The notes below the pieces were generated by a model. The model worked only from the letters and a program-made list of their open reading frames with translations, had not been told where the DNA came from and made no database searches. The position numbers were made by a program, and so were the translations under genes. Shown here piece by piece: positions 59,061-64,000 of a stretch of 64,000 bases of DNA; positions within the stretch are counted from its first letter, which is position 1, and every line of letters begins with the position of its first letter. This DNA is from Atherix ibis (lineage: Eukaryota; Arthropoda; Insecta; Diptera; Athericidae): assembly GCA_958298945.1 (NCBI GenBank), contig OY282610.1, forward strand, positions 47,189,667 through 47,253,666, written 5' to 3'.

Positions 59061-59553
59061 TAATAGCGATAACTAAAATCGTTCAAGACCCTCTTAAATT
59101 CAGCGAATTAAAAACACTCATGATAAATATCTTTTTTCAGAAAAAAAATCCAAAAAAATTTTCCCATTAAATATATAGTTTTCCCATTTAAAAAAAAAAA
59201 AACAAATAATTAATTTTTTATAAATAAAAAAATAATTCACTTTCCTTATATCGATTTCAATTTCACCTGTCACAAAACAATATTGTGCGTCAGTACTACT
59301 ATGAGGATGAACAATTATAGACTTGAAGACCTTAATCGACGAGCAAGTCATTACTCGTTTTCAGGGCTCGTCGCAATTATGTGTACCAACATAAGGCTGT
59401 GAAGATCTTAGAATTTTTGACAGCGATAATTGTGTTCGGAGCTTTAATCTATAATTGTCATAACGCCCTTTTCAGCTGGTGTTAAAAAATCTTATAATGT
59501 TACAAGACATAACGAACTAGCATTGTTCGCAAAAAAAATCCCTAAATTAGTTA
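59061..59553. other. Intron spacer
   Basis: AT-rich to mixed; nothing recognised before the mariner end at 59554. Confidence 0.45.
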
Positions 59554-60592
59554 GTCGAAAAAGTTCATGCCGTTTTCCCGACAGATGGCGATAAAAGCAA
59601 ATAACTCAGTAATCACTAGTCGCATTGGAACAATACTAGACGCATAATATTTAAATCGGTGTAGTGTATCAATTTAACAATGCCACTTTGACAAAGGCGA
59701 CAATGCATCGCAGGCTTATACCCAAATCAACAGTAGCCAAATACTTCGATCGCTTTCATACTGGAAATTTTGTGGTTAAGATGACCCCCATTCTGTTCGG
59801 CCGAATACTGAAAAAAACTAATAATTTTCAAAAAAAATTGATCAATCGATTTTGATCTATATAATAAATTTAGTTTATAAATTAAACATTGATCATCAAA
59901 CCGTTCATTTGAGAAAGGCTGGGTTCAAAAAGAAACTCGATGTTGGGGTGCCTTCATGTATTGAATATTAAAAATAATACTTAACATCTGCGATACGCCG
60001 CTGAAGCGCAATAAAATCGAGCCATTTCTGCAGTGAATCATCTGGCGATAAAAAATGAGTTCCACAGAGATTATAAAAAAGAGAGCTTACGCTCACAAAC
60101 AATTTCAAAGCCAGGATTGACGACCAATAAGGGTAGGCTGTGGCTATGGTGAGACTGAAGATAAATAATCCCGAGAAATAACATTTATTACAGAATTGAT
60201 CAATAGAAGGAATGTTGTCTTCCACCACGATAACGCTCGATCACACACATTTTTGATGAATCGCCAAAAATTAAGAGAGTTCACCTGGGAAGTTTTAATG
60301 CATCCACCATATACACCAGATGTAGCAACCATAAACTATCCCTTGTTCCGATCTCATCAAAACTGTCTTAGTGAAACCAATCTGGCTTTAAGAGAGGTCT
60401 TTGGAAACCATTTGAGTCAATTATTCAACCAGAAACCACCGAAGTTCTATACTGATAGAATCATGACCCTACCCGAAAAATGGCGAAATATTGATGATAA
60501 TAATGGAAAGTATTTAATTTGAATAAATTGATTTTAACACTATCACTAAAGCGTCTTTGTTTTACTCAAAAAATGCCACGAACTTTTTCGAC
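59554..60592 (+). mobile_element. Mariner, GTCGAAAAAGTTC ends, rearranged interior
   Basis: The left end GTCGAAAAAGTTCATGCCGT and the right end (reverse complement) GTCGAAAAAGTTCGTGGCAT match at 17 of 20 positions. TA duplications at 59552-59553 and 60593-60594. 1039 bp long. The middle (59900-60190) does not read as transposase in the sense direction, so it has been deleted or replaced. Confidence 0.9.
59664..60522 (+). pseudogene. Mariner transposase remnant with third aspartate changed to Asn
   Basis: A short frame at 59664-59855 (MYQFNNATLTKATMHRRLIP...) may be the diverged N-terminus. The C-terminal third is well preserved at 60196-60522: RRNVVFHHDNARSHTFLM (second catalytic aspartate), then WEVLMHPPYTPDVATINYPL, where the third aspartate, 34 residues after the second, is asparagine. 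It ends LPEKWRNIDDNNGKYLI with a TGA stop, as in mariner C-termini (LPERW.KC...G.YF). The first catalytic motif is absent. A minus-strand frame at 59968-60228 (GTHFLSPDDSLQKWLDFIAL) faintly resembles a mariner C-terminus in reverse, possibly an inverted rearrangement. Confidence 0.82.
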
Positions 60593-60594
60593 TA

Positions 60595-60985
60595 CAATTA
60601 AAAACTTATTTACTATAAAGAATTCTTTAAGTAAATCAAACATGACCAAAAAATCATAAAATCTTATTTTCAATTAATAATTTATTATGACAGCTAATAA
60701 TATATGTCAGTTTTTAAAGTCTGATCATAATAATGGGTAGGGTAATATTTTTGAAAATGTCTCGAAATATCGATATTTTCCATAATTTTTAATACTCTTT
60801 CCATCAGTTGGTCTAAATCTTTTGCAAAGCTTTTATTTGAGTGCGCTATAACTGAAATAATCATACCTATAGTTTTGGCTCAATAACGATTCAGTACTTT
60901 TTTTTTTTTGGAAAACTTTCCAAAACGGATAGAAAAATTAATTTTAAATATTTTTTTTAAGTTATATTGGGCAATATTTTTAATA
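60595..60985. other. Spacer between two mariners
   Basis: AT-rich; nothing recognised. Confidence 0.5.
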
Positions 60986-62218
60986 CGAGGATTGTTCAAT
61001 AAGTCCTTAGAAAAAGATGGAAAAAACTGTTTTTAAAAAAAAAAAATATTATTTTTCAACATAATCTTCTTTTAGCTCTATACACTTTTCCAACCGTTTT
61101 TCCAAAATTTTTATCCCGTCCAAAAAATAGGATTTCGGAAGTTCTGCAAATTACTCATCCGTTTGAGCAATGACGTCCTCGTTGAAAGTGAACCGTCGTC
61201 CGCCAAGCCATTTCTTCAGATTGGGGAAAAGATAAATAGTCACTCGGGGCCAAATGTGGTGAATAAGCGGGATGCTGCAACAATTCCATTCTCAATTCCA
61301 CAATTTTGGCCATGGAAACAGCGCAGGTGTGCACACGCGCATTGTCCTGATGCAAGAGGATTTTTTTCTTCTACAGATGGGGTGTTTCTCTTTGATTTCT
61401 TCGCTCAACCGTTGCAACAACGACATGTAGTACGCTCCGGTTATTGTTTTTACTTCTTTGGAGCCCGGTTTTTGCCTTCTTCGGAGCCCGTTCACCCTTG
61501 AAAATCCACTGTGATGACTGTCTCTTCGTTTCTGGAGTGTAGTAGTGTATCCAGGTTTCGTCCACAGTGACATATCGACGAAAGAATTCGGCAGGATTGC
61601 GATGAAAGTGTGCCAACATAGCCTCAGAGTCCACTTCACGATTGCGCTTATTCTCCTCTGAGAGCAAACGCGGCACCCATCTTGCCGAAATTTTTTTCAC
61701 AGACAATTTTTCATGCAAAATTGAAGCGACTGTACCTTGTGATATGCCCGTGGCTTCAACTAATTCGCGCACTTTAATTCGCCGATCGTTCAAAATCAGA
61801 TCGTGGATTTTGTCGATGATTTCAGGAGTAGACACCTCAACTGGGCGTCCTGAACGATGTTCATCTTTTGAGGATGAACGGCCACGTTTAAATTCATTCA
61901 CCTAATTGTAAACCGTCGCAAACACAGGTGCAGATGTGACATGAACTGCATCCAACTCGGCTTTGATTTCTTTCGGGCTTAAGCCTTTCAAATGGAGATG
62001 TTTGATGACAGCCCTAAACTCGCTTTTTTCCATTGTTATGCACAAATAAATGTCGTTAACTTTAATCGACGATAGAAATTGAACTACGCTATGGATGGAG
62101 CTGAAATTTTGACAGCTTTTCTGTCGATAATGCTACTTGCGAAAAAAAATAAAAAATCGTAACCGACACTACGAGCGCAATTTCTCGGATTTTCTAAGGA
62201 CTTATTGAACGACCCTCG
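60986..62218 (-). mobile_element. Mariner element, CGAGGGTCGTTCAATAAG ends, copy B
   Basis: The left end CGAGGATTGTTCAATAAGTC and the right end (reverse complement) CGAGGGTCGTTCAATAAGTC differ at two positions. TA duplications at 60984-60985 and 62219-62220. 1233 bp; same family and same orientation as copy A (6862-8153), but carrying an internal deletion near 61450 and lacking the small deletion that shifts copy A. Confidence 0.95.
61070..62033 (-). pseudogene. Mariner transposase, stop and internal deletion
   Basis: Starts MEKSEFRAVIKHLHLKG at 62033. The Trp of the NWVNEF motif is a stop near 61903. From 61901 the frame is open through RELVEATGISQGTVASILHE, WVPRLLSEENKRNR and the first catalytic motif VDETWIHYY, to ERAPKKAKTG near 61470. 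There about 60 bases present in copy A (coding VFWDSQGIIFIDYLEKG) are deleted, shifting the frame. Later frames give LLQRLSEEIKEKHPI, HQDNARVHTCAVSMAKIVEL (second aspartate, 61355-61300) and AYSPHLAPSDYLSF, where the usual SPD reads SPH but the third catalytic aspartate stays. The C-terminus is frameshifted near 61230. Inactive. Confidence 0.9.
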
Positions 62219-62220
62219 TA

Positions 62221-62800
62221 TTACAAAAAAAGCCCATTAGCCTTAATAGATGGTAAGGGAATTAAAAAACAGTGTCTTCATATCTCTGTTCTTTAAAATT
62301 AGGATTCACACATACATACACATATATACACGTGAATTGTTCTAATTTTCCGATTATAAAACTCTCAATGTTTAATATAAACAAATAATCTTAGGAAAAT
62401 TTAGATCTTTTATGTAAGAAACTGAATAGGTAATCAAATAGGTTTATTGAGGAGTTAGTTAATTTATTATTGCTAAAGAATTAAAAGCAGACTATATATG
62501 GTATGTAGATAATTTCACTTTTACTCCTATAACAAATGCTATGAATTTATATTTCTATAGACTAAAATAGTATAGATTATTAAAAAAAAAAAAAAAACTG
62601 AATTATAACAAATAAATAATAATAGTATAAATAATTTTTTTTTTCTAAATGGAAATTTTTATAAACTTTTACACTCTGAATGTTTATTTTTGTTTTTTTT
62701 CTTTTTTTTTTTATGTACACCATTAACAAAATCCAAAAATAAAAACCAAAAAAAAAAAAAAAACAAAAAAAAAACAAAAAAAAAAATACAAAATGTATAG
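62221..62800 (+). other. Last cac intron, 3' part
   Basis: AT-rich, ending in a poly-A-rich stretch (62740-62793) and TGTATAG. The acceptor at 62800 lacks a pyrimidine tract directly upstream; T-rich runs lie at 62634-62644 and 62690-62712. Confidence 0.6.
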
Positions 62801-62951
62801 ACTGGAATACATAGCACCACTGTCGTTCGAACAGGCGCTTGCTATGGGCCGAACAGGTCGAGTACTACCATCACCTGTTCTAAATGGCTATAAGCCAAAA
62901 GGTGGACTTCATACACGACATTCGGATTCAGATGAAGAAGACTGGTGCTAG
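62801..62951 (+). CDS. cac: cac last coding exon, C-terminus DEEDWC
   Basis: Completes the split Arg codon from 57632, then LEYIAPLSFEQALAMGRTGR, VLPSPVLNGYKPKGGL, HTRHSDSDEEDWC and TAG at 62949-62951. The stretch SFEQALAMGRTGR and the terminal acidic WC are hallmarks of CaV2 alpha-1 subunits. In the family the D/E-x-WC terminus is a PDZ/Mint-type ligand that helps place presynaptic channels at release sites (established for vertebrate CaV2; inferred here). The 151-nt coding part joins in correct phase. Near-certain identity. Confidence 0.97.
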
Positions 62952-63935
62952 CAAAGGCTTAGAATTCGGCGCGATTGTAGGGAACAGATATGGGTGTAGC
63001 AAAAAAAAAATAAAAAAAATAATAAATAAAATAAAAAATTCAAAATAAAAACCAAAAAATTAAAAATCAGAAAAAAAAACCAAAAAATAAAAATAAAAAT
63101 AAATAAATGAATAAATAAATAAATGAATAAATAAATAAATTCTTATATATTATTATAATTACATTAATATTAAAATTGTATTTACAAAATCTTATTAAAT
63201 TTAAATAAAACAAACCAAAAAAAAACTAAAATACTAACAAATTCAATCAAAAAACAAATTAACTATGAACAATGAGAACAACCAAGAATAAGAACAAGTA
63301 AATGGAAGAAAAAAAACCAAAATTAATTAATTATAAAAAAAATGGAGAAAAAAATATTATAATAATTAAATTTATTTTTAAATAATTCCAATTTCTTTCT
63401 ACATCATTCGATTATAAATTAATTATGTATTGTAATAAATTAATTGATTATTTAATTAATTCAAACATTTGTTATATAGTAAATATGCAGAAAAAATCAA
63501 TAAACAATACAATAAAACTGAAACATAGAACAAATGATATATACGTCTATATACTATATATATATGGTATATACTTAAATAAATAAATAATTAAATATAA
63601 ATATATAGGAAAGATAAAGTAATTTCATAATTTCCATTCTATTTATTTATTCAATTATTTATTTATTATAAAATTATTATTATTATTTTTTTTTTTTTTT
63701 GGTTTTTACTTTTAACTCGTAATAGTGTAATTTAAAAATTTCAAAAAAAATTATGTAATAAAATGAAAATTTCAAATATTATAGAGAAAACTGAATACAA
63801 ACGAAAGAATTAACAAACAAACCAAAACATACACATACACATAGTAAATGAATATAATAAAATAAATAAATAAACGATTTCAATTCGTTCTTATTGTAAT
63901 TAAATTTCCAAAAATTAAATTTACATACTTATATA

Positions 63936-63970
<35 letters not shown>

Positions 63971-64000
63971 AGAAAATTAAAAAAATAAAAAAGTTTTTTT
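62952..64000 (+). other. cac 3' UTR and downstream sequence
   Basis: AT-rich sequence following the stop. Many AATAAA signals occur (for example in the AATAAATAAAT tracts at 63090-63140 and 63935-63970), so no single cleavage site can be chosen. No further coding frame up to the window end. Confidence 0.6.
63092..63140. repeat. (AAAT)n simple repeat in the 3' UTR
   Basis: AAATAAATAAATGAATAAATA-type tract; a second similar tract at 63939-63970. Confidence 0.9.

Noticed and set aside
1..64000. CRISPR arrays, operons, rRNA genes or a bacterial-type defence system
   Set aside because: Split exons with GT-AG sites, mariners and SINE-like repeats show eukaryotic DNA; no regularly spaced repeats with unique spacers were found. 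The only tandem arrays are the satellite, the LINE tail and microsatellites.

Overview
This is AT-rich eukaryotic (insect) DNA. The only host gene I can support is the 3' part of a Drosophila cacophony (cac)-type voltage-gated calcium channel alpha-1 subunit (CaV2 class) on the + strand. Seven downstream coding exons are recognisable (33.7-34.2 kb, 52.1 kb, 55.5 kb, 57.4 kb, 62.8 kb, plus 25.0 kb and a small candidate at 3.9 kb). They join in consistent splice phases and end at a stop after the residues DEEDWC, the D/E-x-WC-type tail of CaV2 channels. Close resemblance of the C-terminal tail to the fly protein, as I remember it, plus Mos1-like and Himar-like mariners suggests Diptera. That placement is inference; no species is claimed.

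Layout. 1-25 kb: candidate small exon at 3898-3945 inside very AT-rich introns carrying mariner elements (window edge, 2265-3483, 6862-8153, 18843-20077), decayed Tc1/mariner relatives (8.5-9.2, 12.4-13.6 kb), tRNA-like SINE remnants, a jockey-like reverse transcriptase (RT) remnant, and a 5'-truncated R1-clade LINE (20.9-22.4 kb) with a tandemly repeated tail. 25.0-34.2 kb: cac exons, a microexon with two possible donors, and a possible alternative exon near 30.0 kb. A ~190-bp satellite lies at 26.9-27.7 kb next to a transposase fragment. 34.2-52 kb: a large intron with a TE-dense part (35.5-41.5 kb and 43.9-47.2 kb) and a long AT-rich part with almost nothing. 52-64 kb: the last exons, two more mariners (59554-60592 and 60986-62218) and the 3' UTR.

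The introns act as a graveyard for mariner-type DNA transposons. At least seven terminal-inverted-repeat-bounded copies from several lineages are present, and every transposase is broken by frameshifts, stops, deletion or loss of a catalytic aspartate. I found no CRISPR, operon, intact tRNA or rRNA, and no new multi-gene system. The most useful non-routine observations are: (a) two phase-interchangeable candidate exons upstream of the cac tail; (b) template-switch-like palindromes at 11.1 kb and inside a mariner at 46.4 kb; (c) the R1-like element with ~510-bp tandem 3' units split by a mariner; (d) a 346-bp inverted-repeat MITE with a TATAA duplication; and (e) the dimeric ~190/376-bp satellite.

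All protein similarities are from recall and motif reading. No search was run.
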